From positions 36,550 to 100,549 of the forward strand of contig CAMBFZ010000014.1 in the NCBI GenBank assembly GCA_945866125.1: 64,000 bases of DNA, in the 5' to 3' direction. This stretch comes from Bordetella parapertussis. Lineage in GTDB: Bacteria; Pseudomonadota; Gammaproteobacteria; Burkholderiales; Burkholderiaceae_D. Position 1 is the stretch's first letter. The number at the start of each line of letters is the position of its first letter. Below the pieces are notes generated by a model. The model was not told the origin of the DNA. It worked only from the letters and a program-made list of their open reading frames with translations, and did no database searches. This document shows, in pieces, positions 35,664 to 44,462 of the stretch. Both the position numbers and the translations under genes were made by a program.

Positions 35664-36395
35664 TTAGGCCAGTAGCAAAAACACGGTCGGTTTTTTATGA
35701 AAATCGGGTCCGCGCCCCCTTGCGATGTCTTGTTTCCATTGCGCTGCGCTGCGGGTGTTGATCGTTTCGCTAGCCAGACTTAAATCGGTTGCCACGCACA
35801 CCAGTGTCAGTGCGCTGCAATGCGTCGCGAGCGCTTCAAGCAGTGCGGCATTGCGGTAGGGCGTCTCAATAAAAATCTGGGTCTGCTTTTCCTGCCGCGA
35901 GCGCTGCTCAAGTAATTTGATTCGCTTCCCGCGCGCGTCGGCATCGGTTGGCAAATAGCCGTTAAAGGCAAAGCTCTGTCCATTGAGTCCGCTGGCCATC
36001 ACCGCAAGCAAGATCGACGAAGGCCCCACCAGCGGCCGCACCGTGATGCCTTGCGCGTGCGCCAGTCGAACCAGATCCGCGCCGGGGTCGGCCACTGCCG
36101 GCACTCCCGCCTCTGATAATAAGCCGACGTCTTTCCCGGCAATCAGGGGGGCAAGCAGCACAGGCAATTGCGTCGCTGCGGTGTTGACATTGAGTTCGTC
36201 AATCTGGATTTCCTGCAGGCTTTTACAGAGCGGACAGGTGGCGCCCACCAGTTTTAAAAAAGCGCGCGCTGTCTTCGCATTTTCGGCAATAAAAGTATCG
36301 AGCCCTGCCGTAATTATCCGCACCTCCGCCGGCAGCACGGCGTCGAGCGAGCAAGGCCCTAGCGTATTGGGAATCAAATAAAGCGTACCAGTCAT
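35664..36395 (-). CDS. SAM-dependent methyltransferase, RsmI/tetrapyrrole methylase family
   Basis: A 243-residue protein of the tetrapyrrole (corrin/porphyrin) methylase fold, the superfamily that includes RsmI (2'-O-methylation of 16S rRNA C1402). The N-terminus TLYLIPNTLG is followed by the SAM-binding LLSEAGVPAVADPGADLVRLAH and GPSSILLAVMASGLNGQSFAFNGYLP. It differs from canonical RsmI in length and in the N-terminal P-N-T-L-G sequence, so it is probably the related paralogue seen beside maf in Burkholderiales, and its rRNA target is uncertain. The start is ATG at 36395; upstream codons look non-conserved. It lies 22 bp downstream of maf on the same strand. Confidence 0.87.
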   Translation of the reverse strand: MTGTLYLIPNTLGPCSLDAVLPAEVRIITAGLDTFIAENAKTARAFLKLVGATCPLCKSLQEIQIDELNVNTAATQLPVLLAPLIAGKDVGLLSEAGVPAVADPGADLVRLAHAQGITVRPLVGPSSILLAVMASGLNGQSFAFNGYLPTDADARGKRIKLLEQRSRQEKQTQIFIETPYRNAALLEALATHCSALTLVCVATDLSLASETINTRSAAQWKQDIARGRGPDFHKKPTVFLLLA

Positions 36396-36417
36396 TGGGT
36401 GTCGGGAGTGGGTCTGG

Positions 36418-37038
36418 TCAAGGTGGTGTCGTGCCAAAAAATGGCATGCCGGCATGACGCAACATCGAGGTTAAGGCGATCAGTGGTAAACCGGTCAACG
36501 CGGTCGGGTCGCTGCTGTGGATGGCGGCGATCAGGGCAATGCCGAGGCCTTCATTTTTGGCACTGCCGGCGCAATCGTAAGGTTGTTCTATACGCAAATA
36601 GGCATCAAGCTCAGCATCGGGCAGCGTGCGAAATGTCACCACAGTCTGCACGTTTTCACATTGCAGCGGCGTGGCGCTGCCAGGTCGAGTGTCGAGCACG
36701 CACAGTGCGGTGTGAAACAGCACATCGCGGCCGCGCATCATTTGCAATTGAGACAGCGCACGCGCGTGGGTGCCGGGTTTGCCGATCAGCTGACCGTCGA
36801 GTGTCGCCACCTGATCCGAGCCAATAATGAGCGCGGGTCCGGTGTTCACAGCAATCGCTCGTGCTTTGGCCTCGGCCAGTCGCAAGGCAGTGTGCGGCGC
36901 CTGTTCATCGGGCAGCGCGGTTTCGTCGAGATCAGGAACGTGGACTTCAAAAGGCAGATGCAAACGTGCGAGCAAGGCTTTGCGGTAAACCGAACTCGAG
37001 CCAAGAATCAGGCGAGGCAGGGTAAAAGAAGGCGTCAT
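36418..37038 (-). CDS. Maf-family nucleotide pyrophosphatase, YceF type
   Basis: Hydrolyses modified or non-canonical nucleoside triphosphates; the YceF subgroup prefers 7-methyl-GTP. The 206 residues begin RLILGSSSVYRKALLARL, have GSDQVATLDGQLIGKPG and the subgroup-typical YDCAGSAKNEGLGIAL. Asp in GSDQ is the expected catalytic base. It is the first gene of a two-gene minus-strand unit with the methyltransferase, divergent from yceD, the same neighbourhood in which E. coli yceF, yceD and rpmF are found. Confidence 0.92.
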   Translation of the reverse strand: MTPSFTLPRLILGSSSVYRKALLARLHLPFEVHVPDLDETALPDEQAPHTALRLAEAKARAIAVNTGPALIIGSDQVATLDGQLIGKPGTHARALSQLQMMRGRDVLFHTALCVLDTRPGSATPLQCENVQTVVTFRTLPDAELDAYLRIEQPYDCAGSAKNEGLGIALIAAIHSSDPTALTGLPLIALTSMLRHAGMPFFGTTPP

Positions 37039-37113
37039 CGGTCAGGAGCTTGGCAGGTAGTGGCGGCACTTGGCAGGAGGTAGAACCGCGGAGCAGAGAA
37101 TAGTGCTAAGGCT

Positions 37114-37143
37114 TTGACTTCAAAGATATAAGCCTGATATTAT
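37114..37143 (+). promoter_or_regulatory. yceD promoter
   Basis: TTGACT at 37114-37119, an 18-bp spacer and TATTAT at 37138-37143 (5/6 in each box). Transcription would start about 20 nt before the yceD ATG. Confidence 0.65.
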
Positions 37144-37171
37144 CGCAGGTTTTCCGAAGTATCCTGCCTCC

Positions 37172-37663
37172 ATGAGCGTCCAACACATCGACCCCTTCGA
37201 GTTTTGCCGTCATTCGCAGCAAATCTCCGGTCAGACGGCCATCGCAGAGCTGGCACGCTTGTCGGCCGAGCTCGTGGACAGTCAGGGTACCTTGCAGTGG
37301 GTGGTGACCGGGGGGCAATCTGCGTCCGGATTGCCGCAACTGACGGTGCGCGTCGAGGGTAAAGTTAGTCTTTTGTGTCAGCGCTGTCTGACGCCGGTGG
37401 GTTTTGATATCGCATCGACATCCTTGTTGGTGCTGGCCCGCAGTGAGGCGGAAGCCGACGAGACCGAAACCCGGCTGGATGACGAAAGCATTGATGTGAT
37501 CGTGGCGACAACGCCGCTTGACCTGATGGTGCTCATTGAGGACGATGCCTTATTGGCATTGCCTTTATCTCCGCGTCATCCTGTGTGCCCGGATGGAGCG
37601 GCAGTGGCAAGCGTGGTGGACAAGGCGGAGTCACCGTTTGCTGTGTTAAAAAAATTGAAATAA
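37172..37663 (+). CDS. yceD: YceD family protein (DUF177)
   Basis: A 163-residue cytoplasmic protein of the YceD/DUF177 family, linked to 23S rRNA accumulation and to ribosomal protein L32 by gene order. The C-x2-C pair in LCQRC (about 70-73) and the acidic centre (SEAEADETETRLDDESIDV) are typical. It precedes rpmF, as in most bacteria, but with a 214-bp gap in which rpmF has its own promoter. There is no Shine-Dalgarno before the ATG, and the predicted leader is short. Confidence 0.9.
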   Translation: MSVQHIDPFEFCRHSQQISGQTAIAELARLSAELVDSQGTLQWVVTGGQSASGLPQLTVRVEGKVSLLCQRCLTPVGFDIASTSLLVLARSEAEADETETRLDDESIDVIVATTPLDLMVLIEDDALLALPLSPRHPVCPDGAAVASVVDKAESPFAVLKKLK

Positions 37664-37815
37664 AAATAGAATAATGATTAAAAGAGCGACGCGATGATTG
37701 TTCGGTCGTTCGCTCGTTAGTGAGCAGTTAAGTAGTTAATTAGTAGTGCGTAGCCCCTCGCACAACGCAGCCCTCGGAGCCGGGTTGCCGGGGTGAGAAG
37801 TCGGCTCAGGTGGAA

Positions 37816-37844
37816 TTGCTGCTGTTTCGCAATCCGGGTATGTT
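37816..37844 (+). promoter_or_regulatory. rpmF promoter
   Basis: TTGCTG at 37816-37821, a 17-bp spacer and TATGTT at 37839-37844, 33 bp before the rpmF ATG. Confidence 0.5.
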
Positions 37845-37877
37845 AAAATTTCGAATTCACAGGTTTAGGAGCACGTT

Positions 37878-38060
37878 ATGGCAGTCCAACAAAATAAAAA
37901 GTCCCCATCCAAGCGCGGCATGCATCGTTCGCACGACTTTCTGAAAGCACCGGCTACAGCCGTGGAGCCTGTTACGGGCGAGACGCATCTGCGTCACCAT
38001 ATCAGCCCTACGGGCTTTTATCGTGGCCATAAAGTCATGAAGACCAAAAACGACGAATAA
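37878..38060 (+). CDS. rpmF: 50S ribosomal protein L32
   Basis: A 60-residue, strongly basic ribosomal protein starting MAVQQNKKSPSKRGMHRSHD. It has no zinc-ribbon cysteines, so it is the C-minus, zinc-independent form. TTTAGGAG (AGGAG) precedes the ATG by 6 bases. It is followed by a terminator-like hairpin at 38099-38135 and then the plsX-fab operon. Confidence 0.96.
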   Translation: MAVQQNKKSPSKRGMHRSHDFLKAPATAVEPVTGETHLRHHISPTGFYRGHKVMKTKNDE

Positions 38061-38098
38061 CAGCGCATCATTTTTTCGTCGCTGTAAAAAAAACAAAC

Positions 38099-38135
38099 CG
38101 GCGTGAAGCGTCCCCGACTGCTTGGCGCCGTTTTT
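38099..38135 (+). terminator. Terminator-like hairpin after rpmF
   Basis: CGGCG (38099-38103) pairs with CGCCG (38126-38130), an inner AAGC/GCTT adds four more pairs, and T5 follows. Confidence 0.65.
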
Positions 38136-38187
38136 GTATGCGAAGACAGCTTCCTTGCGTCATATTGCACCGTGCTTGACCCAGTTC

Positions 38188-38219
38188 CTTGTGTGGCTAG
38201 CGCCTCTTGTGTAGCTAGC
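38188..38219. repeat. Tandem 14-mers upstream of plsX
   Basis: CTTGTGTGGCTAGC (38188-38201) and CTTGTGTAGCTAGC (38206-38219), 13/14 identical with an 18-bp period, lie 24 bp before the plsX ATG. They may be operator sites for the fatty-acid operon. Confidence 0.45.
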
Positions 38220-38242
38220 AGCGTCACGGCTTGGTTAATGTC

Positions 38243-39295
38243 ATGACCATTCACATCGCCATTGATTGCATGGGTGGTGACCATGGCCCTTCGGTCACGG
38301 TCCCTGCCGCGATTGCGTTCGTTAAACGCGAGCCTGCAGCTAAACTCATTCTGGTCGGTCGTGAAGACGCCATTCGTGCTGAAATGGCGCGTCATAAAGC
38401 GGCATACCATCCGCGACTCTCAGTGGTGAATGCCAGCGAAATCGTTGAGATGGATGATTCGCTCGAAGTCGCCTTGCGCCGTAAAAAAGATTCCTCGATG
38501 CGCGTGGCGATCAATCTCGTCAAGGAGGCTGTCGCGCAAGCCTGCGTCTCGGCTGGGAACACTGGCGCGCTGATGGCCGTGTCACGTTATGTTCTCAAGA
38601 CCTTGCCCGGCGTTGATCGACCTGCGATCTGTACTATCTTGCCCAATCAAAAAGACGGTCCAACCTACATGCTGGATCTGGGTGCCAATGTAGATTGTGC
38701 TCCGCTGCACCTGCATCAATTTGCCTTGATGGGTTCGGCGCTGGTGTCGGCCATGGAAGGGCACGCCAGGCCAACGGTCGGTCTGCTCAATGTCGGTGAA
38801 GAAGACATCAAGGGCAATGAACTCGTCAAGCAAACCGCCGAGTTGCTGCGGGCTGACCATGCAAAAGGCCTGCTTAATTTTTATGGCAACGTCGAAGGTA
38901 ACGACATCTTCGAAGGTACCACCGACATCGTGGTCTGCGATGGTTTTGTCGGTAATGTCACGCTGAAATCAGCTGAAGGCCTCGGCCGATTGATCAAGGG
39001 CGTGCTCAAAAGCGAGCTCAGCAAAGGCTGGATCAATATGCTCGGCGCGATCATTGCGCAGCGCGCACTCAAACAAGTTTCCCGTCGCCTCAATCCTTCC
39101 CGCTACAATGGCGCCAGCCTGCTCGGACTGCGCGGGCTGGTATTCAAAAGCCATGGTGGCGAAGACGCGTATGGCTTCGAATGGGCGATACGACGTGCCT
39201 ACGATGCGGCGCATCACGATGTTCTGGCACGTATCGAAAAATCGATTGCAGAACTGATGCCGCAGACTGCGGCCGCGCCAGAAACCAACCTATAA
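38243..39295 (+). CDS. plsX: Phosphate acyltransferase PlsX
   Basis: Makes acyl-phosphate from acyl-ACP, the first step linking fatty-acid to phospholipid synthesis, as a peripheral membrane enzyme. Starting at ATG 38243 it has 350 residues and begins MTIHIAIDCMGGDHGP, the standard family N-terminus; an in-frame TTG at 38231 would add four residues. VSAGNTGALMA and VVCDGFVGNVTLKSAEG are conserved. It is the head of the fab cluster. Confidence 0.96.
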   Translation: MTIHIAIDCMGGDHGPSVTVPAAIAFVKREPAAKLILVGREDAIRAEMARHKAAYHPRLSVVNASEIVEMDDSLEVALRRKKDSSMRVAINLVKEAVAQACVSAGNTGALMAVSRYVLKTLPGVDRPAICTILPNQKDGPTYMLDLGANVDCAPLHLHQFALMGSALVSAMEGHARPTVGLLNVGEEDIKGNELVKQTAELLRADHAKGLLNFYGNVEGNDIFEGTTDIVVCDGFVGNVTLKSAEGLGRLIKGVLKSELSKGWINMLGAIIAQRALKQVSRRLNPSRYNGASLLGLRGLVFKSHGGEDAYGFEWAIRRAYDAAHHDVLARIEKSIAELMPQTAAAPETNL

Positions 39296-39304
39296 AAAAA
39301 CGGT

Positions 39305-40291
39305 ATGAGCGCCTACACAAAAATTATCGGTACCGGCAGTTGTCTGCCGCCTAACCGTGTCACCAATCAAGATCTTGAGCAGATGCTGGCAAAAAAAGGT
39401 CTGGAGACATCGGACGAGTGGATCGTCTCCCGCAGCGGGATCTCGGCGCGTCACTATGCTGCGGCTGATGTATTTTCCAGTGACCTGGGCACCACGGCAG
39501 CGCTGGCCGCACTGGATATGGCGGGGCTGTCGCCGAACGACATCGATCTCATCATTCTGGCCACATCAACACCCGACTATCTGGGCGGCTTTCCCAGCAC
39601 CGCATGCGTGGTGCAGCAAAAACTCGGCATCACCAATGAATGCGCTGCGCTCGACGTGCAGGCTGTCTGTAGCGGCTTTGTGTATGCGGTCTCGGTCGCG
39701 GACAGTTTCATCAAGTCGGGCATGCACAAACGGGTGCTGGTCATTGGTGCAGAAGTATTCTCGCGTATTCTCGATTTCAACGACCGCACCACCTGCGTCT
39801 TATTTGGTGATGGGGCCGGTGCAGTTGTGCTCGCAGCGTCGGACGAGCCGGGTATTTTGGCCACCCGCTTACATGCGGATGGCCGTCATGCCGACATCTT
39901 GTGTGTGCCCGGCTCGGTCACTGGTGGCGCATTAGCGGGCAGCGGCCTCTTGCAAATGGATGGTCAGGCCGTCTTTAAACTCGCTGTCTCGGTACTCGAA
40001 AAGGTCGCCAACGAAGTGCTCGATGACGCCGGCGTCGCTGCGTCGCAGATCGATTGGCTCATACCGCATCAGGCTAACATTCGCATCATGCAGGGCACCG
40101 CCAAAAAATTAGGCCTGCCTCTGGAAAAAATGGTTGTCACCGTCGACCAGCATGGCAACACCTCAGCCGCATCCATTCCTTTGGCGCTTGACGTCGCCAT
40201 GCGTGACGGTCGTATCAAGCCCGGCCAGACCGTTCTGATGGAAGGCGTTGGCGGCGGTTTCACTTGGGGCGCTGTGCTCACCAAAATCTGA
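39305..40291 (+). CDS. fabH: Beta-ketoacyl-ACP synthase III
   Basis: Starts fatty-acid synthesis by condensing acetyl-CoA with malonyl-ACP. The 328 residues carry the Cys-His-Asn triad: Cys122 (VQAVCSGFVYA), His255 (WLIPHQANIR) and Asn285 (DQHGNTSAA). GVGGGFTWGAVL at the C-terminus is also typical. It lies 9 bp after plsX and 20 bp before fabD, so all three are co-transcribed. Confidence 0.97.
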   Translation: MSAYTKIIGTGSCLPPNRVTNQDLEQMLAKKGLETSDEWIVSRSGISARHYAAADVFSSDLGTTAALAALDMAGLSPNDIDLIILATSTPDYLGGFPSTACVVQQKLGITNECAALDVQAVCSGFVYAVSVADSFIKSGMHKRVLVIGAEVFSRILDFNDRTTCVLFGDGAGAVVLAASDEPGILATRLHADGRHADILCVPGSVTGGALAGSGLLQMDGQAVFKLAVSVLEKVANEVLDDAGVAASQIDWLIPHQANIRIMQGTAKKLGLPLEKMVVTVDQHGNTSAASIPLALDVAMRDGRIKPGQTVLMEGVGGGFTWGAVLTKI

Positions 40292-40311
40292 TTTCATTTT
40301 CATAGACCAGC

Positions 40312-41247
40312 ATGACAACACCATTCGCTTTTGTATTTCCAGGTCAGGGTTCGCAAGCCATTGGCATGTTGAACGGTTTTGCCGACAATGCCGTCGTCAG
40401 GGACACCATTGCCGAGGCTGGTGAGGCGCTGCAATTTGATCTGGGCAAATTGATTGCCGAGGGTCCGAAAGAAGCGCTCGACCTCACCACCAACACGCAG
40501 CCTGTGATGCTCGCTTGTGCTGTAGCGTTTTACCGTGCCTGGATCGCCGCCGGTGGCCGCGCGCCTGTTATCGTCGCCGGCCATAGTTTGGGTGAGTATT
40601 CGGCGCTGGTGGCCTCTGGCGTCATTGCTTTTGCTGATGCCGTGCCGCTGGTACGCTTTCGCGCGCAGGCCATGCAAGAAGCTGTGCCAGTTGGCCAGGG
40701 CGGCATGGCGGCTATTTTGGGTTTGTCGGATGACGACGTGCGTGCAGCCTGCGCCGAGGCGGCGCAGGGTCAGGTCGTCGAAGCAGTTAATTTCAACGCA
40801 CCTGCGCAAGTCGTGATCGCAGGGCACAAGGCCGCCGTTGAGCGAGCCTGCGAGATCGCTAAAGCCAAAGGTGCCAAACGCGCGTTGGGCTTGCCGGTAT
40901 CGGCACCGTTTCATTCGTCTTTATTGCAGCCGGCATCAGATCGCCTGCGTGATTATCTGACTACGCTCACATTTTCGGCGCCGCAGATCCCGCTCATCAA
41001 CAACGTCGATGTCGCCATCGTCACCGATCCAGCACTGATCAAAGACGCCTTGGTGCGGCAAGCCGCGCATCCGGTGCGCTGGGTTGAAAGCATGCAATCC
41101 ATCGCTACGGGTGGTGTCACCCGTTTGGTTGAATGCGGGCCCGGCAAAGTACTCGCGGGTCTGGCAAAACGAATCGATAGCCAGTTGCAGGCCGACGCCA
41201 TCGTTGATCAAGCGTCGCTCGATACTATCCTGGAGGCCTTACGATGA
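40312..41247 (+). CDS. fabD: Malonyl-CoA--ACP transacylase
   Basis: Transfers malonate from CoA to acyl carrier protein. It has 311 residues, with the N-terminal FVFPGQGSQAIGML, the nucleophile elbow GHSLGEYSALV with Ser92, and the later catalytic histidine in SAPFHSSLLQPA. The fabG ATG lies within its stop (ATGA overlap), so the two are translationally coupled. Confidence 0.97.
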   Translation: MTTPFAFVFPGQGSQAIGMLNGFADNAVVRDTIAEAGEALQFDLGKLIAEGPKEALDLTTNTQPVMLACAVAFYRAWIAAGGRAPVIVAGHSLGEYSALVASGVIAFADAVPLVRFRAQAMQEAVPVGQGGMAAILGLSDDDVRAACAEAAQGQVVEAVNFNAPAQVVIAGHKAAVERACEIAKAKGAKRALGLPVSAPFHSSLLQPASDRLRDYLTTLTFSAPQIPLINNVDVAIVTDPALIKDALVRQAAHPVRWVESMQSIATGGVTRLVECGPGKVLAGLAKRIDSQLQADAIVDQASLDTILEALR

Positions 41248-42011
41248 GCACACACAACGCCAGTCTCGACAAACAAGTCGCACTCGTGACCGGCGCCTCA
41301 CGGGGTATCGGTCGCGCCATCGCCCAAGAGCTTGCGCGCCGTGGCGCGATCGTCGTCGGCACCGCAACCTCCGAGTCCGGTGCCGCAGCCATCACGGCTT
41401 ATCTCAGCGAAATAGGAACGGCTGCCGGGCATGGTGCGGTCTTGAACGTCGACGACGCTGCGCAATCAAACGAACTCGTCGAGGTAATACAAAAAGAATT
41501 TGGTGGACTATCCATCCTCGTCAACAATGCTGGTATCACGCACGACCAGCTTGCCATGCGCATGAAAGACGACGAATGGGACGCCGTGATCACCACCAAT
41601 CTGACTGCCGTAGCAAGGTTGTCGCGGGCGGTGTTGCGCGGGATGATGAAAGCCAAGCACGGTCGCATCATCAGCATCACCTCGGTCGTGGGTTCGGCGG
41701 GCAATGCCGGACAAATGAACTACGCCGCAGCCAAAGCAGGGGTCGCCGGCATGAGTCGCGCACTGGCGCGCGAAATCGGTAGCCGCAACATTACGGTCAA
41801 TTGCGTCGCACCAGGGTTTATTGATACCGATATGACCAAGGCCCTCAATGAGCAGCAAGTCGCTGCTTTATTGCAGCAAATACCGGCAGGACGCTTTGGT
41901 TTGCCCGAAGATATTGCCGCAGCGGTCGCATTTCTTGCCTCGGGTGAGGCAAGCTACATTACCGGGTCGACCCTGCATGTGAACGGCGGCATGTACATGT
42001 CGGGCGGCTAA
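41244..42011 (+). CDS. fabG: 3-oxoacyl-ACP reductase
   Basis: NADPH-dependent reductase of beta-ketoacyl-ACP in the elongation cycle; a short-chain dehydrogenase of 255 residues. The nucleotide loop TGASRGIGRAIA and the NNAG motif are present, with the catalytic serine in SITSVVGSAGN and the Y-x3-K pair Tyr160/Lys164. An eight-residue N-terminal extension precedes the usual start (KQVALVTGAS). It overlaps fabD by four bases. Confidence 0.96.
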   Translation: MSTHNASLDKQVALVTGASRGIGRAIAQELARRGAIVVGTATSESGAAAITAYLSEIGTAAGHGAVLNVDDAAQSNELVEVIQKEFGGLSILVNNAGITHDQLAMRMKDDEWDAVITTNLTAVARLSRAVLRGMMKAKHGRIISITSVVGSAGNAGQMNYAAAKAGVAGMSRALAREIGSRNITVNCVAPGFIDTDMTKALNEQQVAALLQQIPAGRFGLPEDIAAAVAFLASGEASYITGSTLHVNGGMYMSGG

Positions 42012-42148
42012 TAGCTATCCGCACCGTTTATATCTATCATTAACGTACGATTAATTGTTATTAAAAGCAAAAGTCAAAAGTTAAGTTCCGCGTCGCAAAC
42101 CTGATAAAATGCGCGCACTTTAGGTAACCCACTCTCTGGAGGTACAAG

Positions 42149-42388
42149 ATGTCTGATATCGAATCACGTGTTAAAAAAATTGTTGCCGAACAACTTGGTG
42201 TGGCGGAAGCCGACATCAAAATTGAATCATCCTTCGTTGATGATCTCGGTGCGGATTCGTTAGATACCGTTGAGCTTGTGATGGCGCTCGAAGATGAATT
42301 CGAAATGGAAATCCCCGATGAGCAAGCCGAAAAAATCACCACGGTGCAGCAGGCGATCGATTACGCCAAGGCACACGTTAAAGGCTGA
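42149..42388 (+). CDS. acpP: Acyl carrier protein
   Basis: A 79-residue acidic four-helix carrier of growing acyl chains. Ser37 in GADSLDTVELVM receives the phosphopantetheine arm from AcpS (55554-55949). A strong GGAGG at 42138-42142 lies 6 nt before the ATG. The 137-bp AT-rich gap after fabG contains a possible promoter (TTAAGT at 42081, TAAAAT at 42105-42110), fitting the high expression ACP needs. Confidence 0.97.
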   Translation: MSDIESRVKKIVAEQLGVAEADIKIESSFVDDLGADSLDTVELVMALEDEFEMEIPDEQAEKITTVQQAIDYAKAHVKG

Positions 42389-42421
42389 TTGTCGCGCGAT
42401 GATCGTATTGAGGAGGTTTGT

Positions 42422-43669
42422 TTGAGCCGTTCGAATCAACGTCGTGTCGTCATCACAGGACTCGGTTGTGTCTCGCCCATCGGCAATACCGTTGCGGCGG
42501 CCTGGGATGCATTGATCGCCGGTCAGTCCGGTATCGCGACCATCACTAAGTTTGATGCAACGCCTTTCTCAACGCATTTTGCCGGAGAGGTCAAAGGCTT
42601 CAATGTCGAGGATTACATGCCCGGCAAAGAGGCGCGCCACATGGATAGCTTTATCCATTTCGGCATGGCCGCAGGCATACAGGCCATGCAAGACAGCGGC
42701 TTAGTCGTAACCGATGCCAACGCCGAGCGCATTGGCGTCATCGTAGGGTCCGGCATCGGTGGTTTGCCGATGATTGAAGAGACGCACAAAGAGTTGACCA
42801 ACCGCGGCCCGCGCCGCATCAGTCCGTTTTTCGTGCCGGCCTCGATCATCAATATGATCTCCGGTCATTTGTCGATCAAATACGGCCTCAAAGGTCCCAA
42901 TCTCGCTATCGTCACCGCCTGCACTACGGGTCTGCATTGCATCGGTGCGGCTGGCCGCATGATCGAATACGGTGATGCCGACGTCATGATTGCGGGTGGT
43001 GCAGAGTCCACCATTTCACCGCTTGGTCTCGGTGGCTTTGCCTCGGCACGCGCGCTGTCCTCGCGCAATGATGACCCGGCGACGGCATCCCGGCCGTGGG
43101 ATAAAGACCGGGATGGTTTTGTGCTCGGCGAAGGTGCCGGCGTCATGGTGCTGGAAGAATACGAACACGCCAAAGCGCGCGGGGCAAAAATTTATGCCGA
43201 GCTGCTCGGTTTTGGCATGAGCGCCGATGCGCATCACATGACAGCGCCCCTCGAAGATGGTGACGGTGCCCGACGCTGCATGGTCGCGGCAATGAAAAAC
43301 GCCGGCATCAACGCCGATCAGGTTGATTATGTCAACGCGCACGGCACCTCGACGCCCTTGGGTGATCTGGCCGAAACGGTTGCCATCAAGCGCGCCTTGG
43401 GCGAGCATGCAAAAAAAGTCGTCGTCAATTCCACCAAGTCCATGACTGGGCATCTGCTCGGTGGAGCCGGTGGGCTCGAAGCGGTCTTTACCGTGCTCGC
43501 GACGCATCAGCAACTCTCGCCACCCACGATGAACATCTTTAACCAGGATCCTGCCTGTGACCTGGATTATTGTGCCAATGCAGCACGCAAGATGCCCATC
43601 AACATCGCGGTCAAAAATTCATTTGGCTTTGGTGGTACCAACGGTACCCTGATTTTCGGCAAATTTTAA
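42422..43669 (+). CDS. fabF: Beta-ketoacyl-ACP synthase II
   Basis: An elongation condensing enzyme, also responsible for temperature-dependent cis-vaccenate formation. I start it at TTG 42422: a full AGGAGG at 42411-42416 lies 5 nt upstream and gives MSRSNQRRVVITGLG, the usual beginning; the frame is open back to 42389. The 415 residues hold Cys167 (TACTTGLHCIG) and the histidines of VNAHGTSTPLGD and KSMTGHLLGGAGG. It follows acpP closely and is probably co-transcribed with it. Confidence 0.96.
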   Translation: MSRSNQRRVVITGLGCVSPIGNTVAAAWDALIAGQSGIATITKFDATPFSTHFAGEVKGFNVEDYMPGKEARHMDSFIHFGMAAGIQAMQDSGLVVTDANAERIGVIVGSGIGGLPMIEETHKELTNRGPRRISPFFVPASIINMISGHLSIKYGLKGPNLAIVTACTTGLHCIGAAGRMIEYGDADVMIAGGAESTISPLGLGGFASARALSSRNDDPATASRPWDKDRDGFVLGEGAGVMVLEEYEHAKARGAKIYAELLGFGMSADAHHMTAPLEDGDGARRCMVAAMKNAGINADQVDYVNAHGTSTPLGDLAETVAIKRALGEHAKKVVVNSTKSMTGHLLGGAGGLEAVFTVLATHQQLSPPTMNIFNQDPACDLDYCANAARKMPINIAVKNSFGFGGTNGTLIFGKF

Positions 43670-43752
43670 ATCCCTCCGCGCGTTATCTACTACCCACCGT
43701 TCGATTCAATGCGGGTACTTCGGATGACGCGCAATCTGTTCTTCCTCCTTTG

Positions 43753-44262
43753 ATGTCCATTGCGGTCTCCGTAATCATCCGGCCCTCGCGCGCTCTGATG
43801 CTCTGCGTGGCTGCGTTTGCTTGCTGCTTACTCACTGTTGCGGCATTACTTTGGGTACAGCTGGCAGGCAACATCCCCGATCACGATCGTTGGATCCTCT
43901 CGGCGGTTTGTGCAATGTCGGCCATCGCCGTGTTTTTACTCAGCTACGCCCGTAGAAACACCTATCGACTTGATCTATCCGGAAGCGGCCAGATCCGCTT
44001 GACCCAATATAAGGCAAGCGCTACTGCCAGGGAGAACGTGGATGGCAGTGGTGAAGTGGTTCATCTGATCGGAGACTCAACACTTTGGCCAATGCTCATG
44101 CTGCTTCGTCTGCAATTACCGTCGGGCCGTGTACTTGTTGTGTCGGTCTTGCCCGACTCGCTCGAGCGCGATGCATTTCGCGCGGTGTACGTCGCCTGCC
44201 GCTGGATTGCGGCGCAGGATATGCGGGTCGGTGCAGGCGAAAAACATTCTCCAATCGATTGA
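43753..44262 (+). CDS. YgfX-like inner-membrane protein
   Basis: A 169-residue protein with two adjacent helices (about 14-36 and 45-62) and a C-terminal soluble part. The pattern VSVIIRPSRALM, the two helices, a middle strand region and LPSGRVLVVSVLPDSLERDAFRAVYV match what I know of the YgfX/CptA family, whose E. coli member is described as a membrane-bound toxin-like partner of SdhE. No sdhE homologue is nearby, so a toxin role should not be assumed. ATG 43753 starts just before the first conserved residues; no good Shine-Dalgarno is seen. It sits between fabF and rpoE. Confidence 0.65.
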   Translation: MSIAVSVIIRPSRALMLCVAAFACCLLTVAALLWVQLAGNIPDHDRWILSAVCAMSAIAVFLLSYARRNTYRLDLSGSGQIRLTQYKASATARENVDGSGEVVHLIGDSTLWPMLMLLRLQLPSGRVLVVSVLPDSLERDAFRAVYVACRWIAAQDMRVGAGEKHSPID

Positions 44263-44288
44263 ACTTTTCATATTTCATTGAGTCAATG
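44260..44288 (+). promoter_or_regulatory. Candidate sigma-E type promoter of rpoE
   Basis: GAACTT at 44261-44266, a 16-bp spacer and TCAATG at 44283-44288, close to the sigma-E pattern GGAACTT-N15/16-TCnnA. It lies 175 bp before the rpoE start and overlaps the last codon of the preceding gene, and would allow rpoE autoregulation. Confidence 0.5.
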
Positions 44289-44462
44289 CATGTGGAGTCG
44301 CGACACGAACCGATTCGTTACAACAAGCTGCCACCGCTGTGCAAAGCCAGATTTTTAAAAACAAAAATCAGACTTGGCCTTGCTGTTGCGTGTTGTGCCG
44401 TGCCGGTTTAGTGCGCGCTTCTGCGATTGCCTGCATGTTGCATGAGCATGAGGAATTGGGGA

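Noticed and set aside
43570..43752. Upstream extension of the YgfX-like reading frame
   Set aside because: It lies in fabF in another frame; the conserved family pattern begins at ATG 43753.
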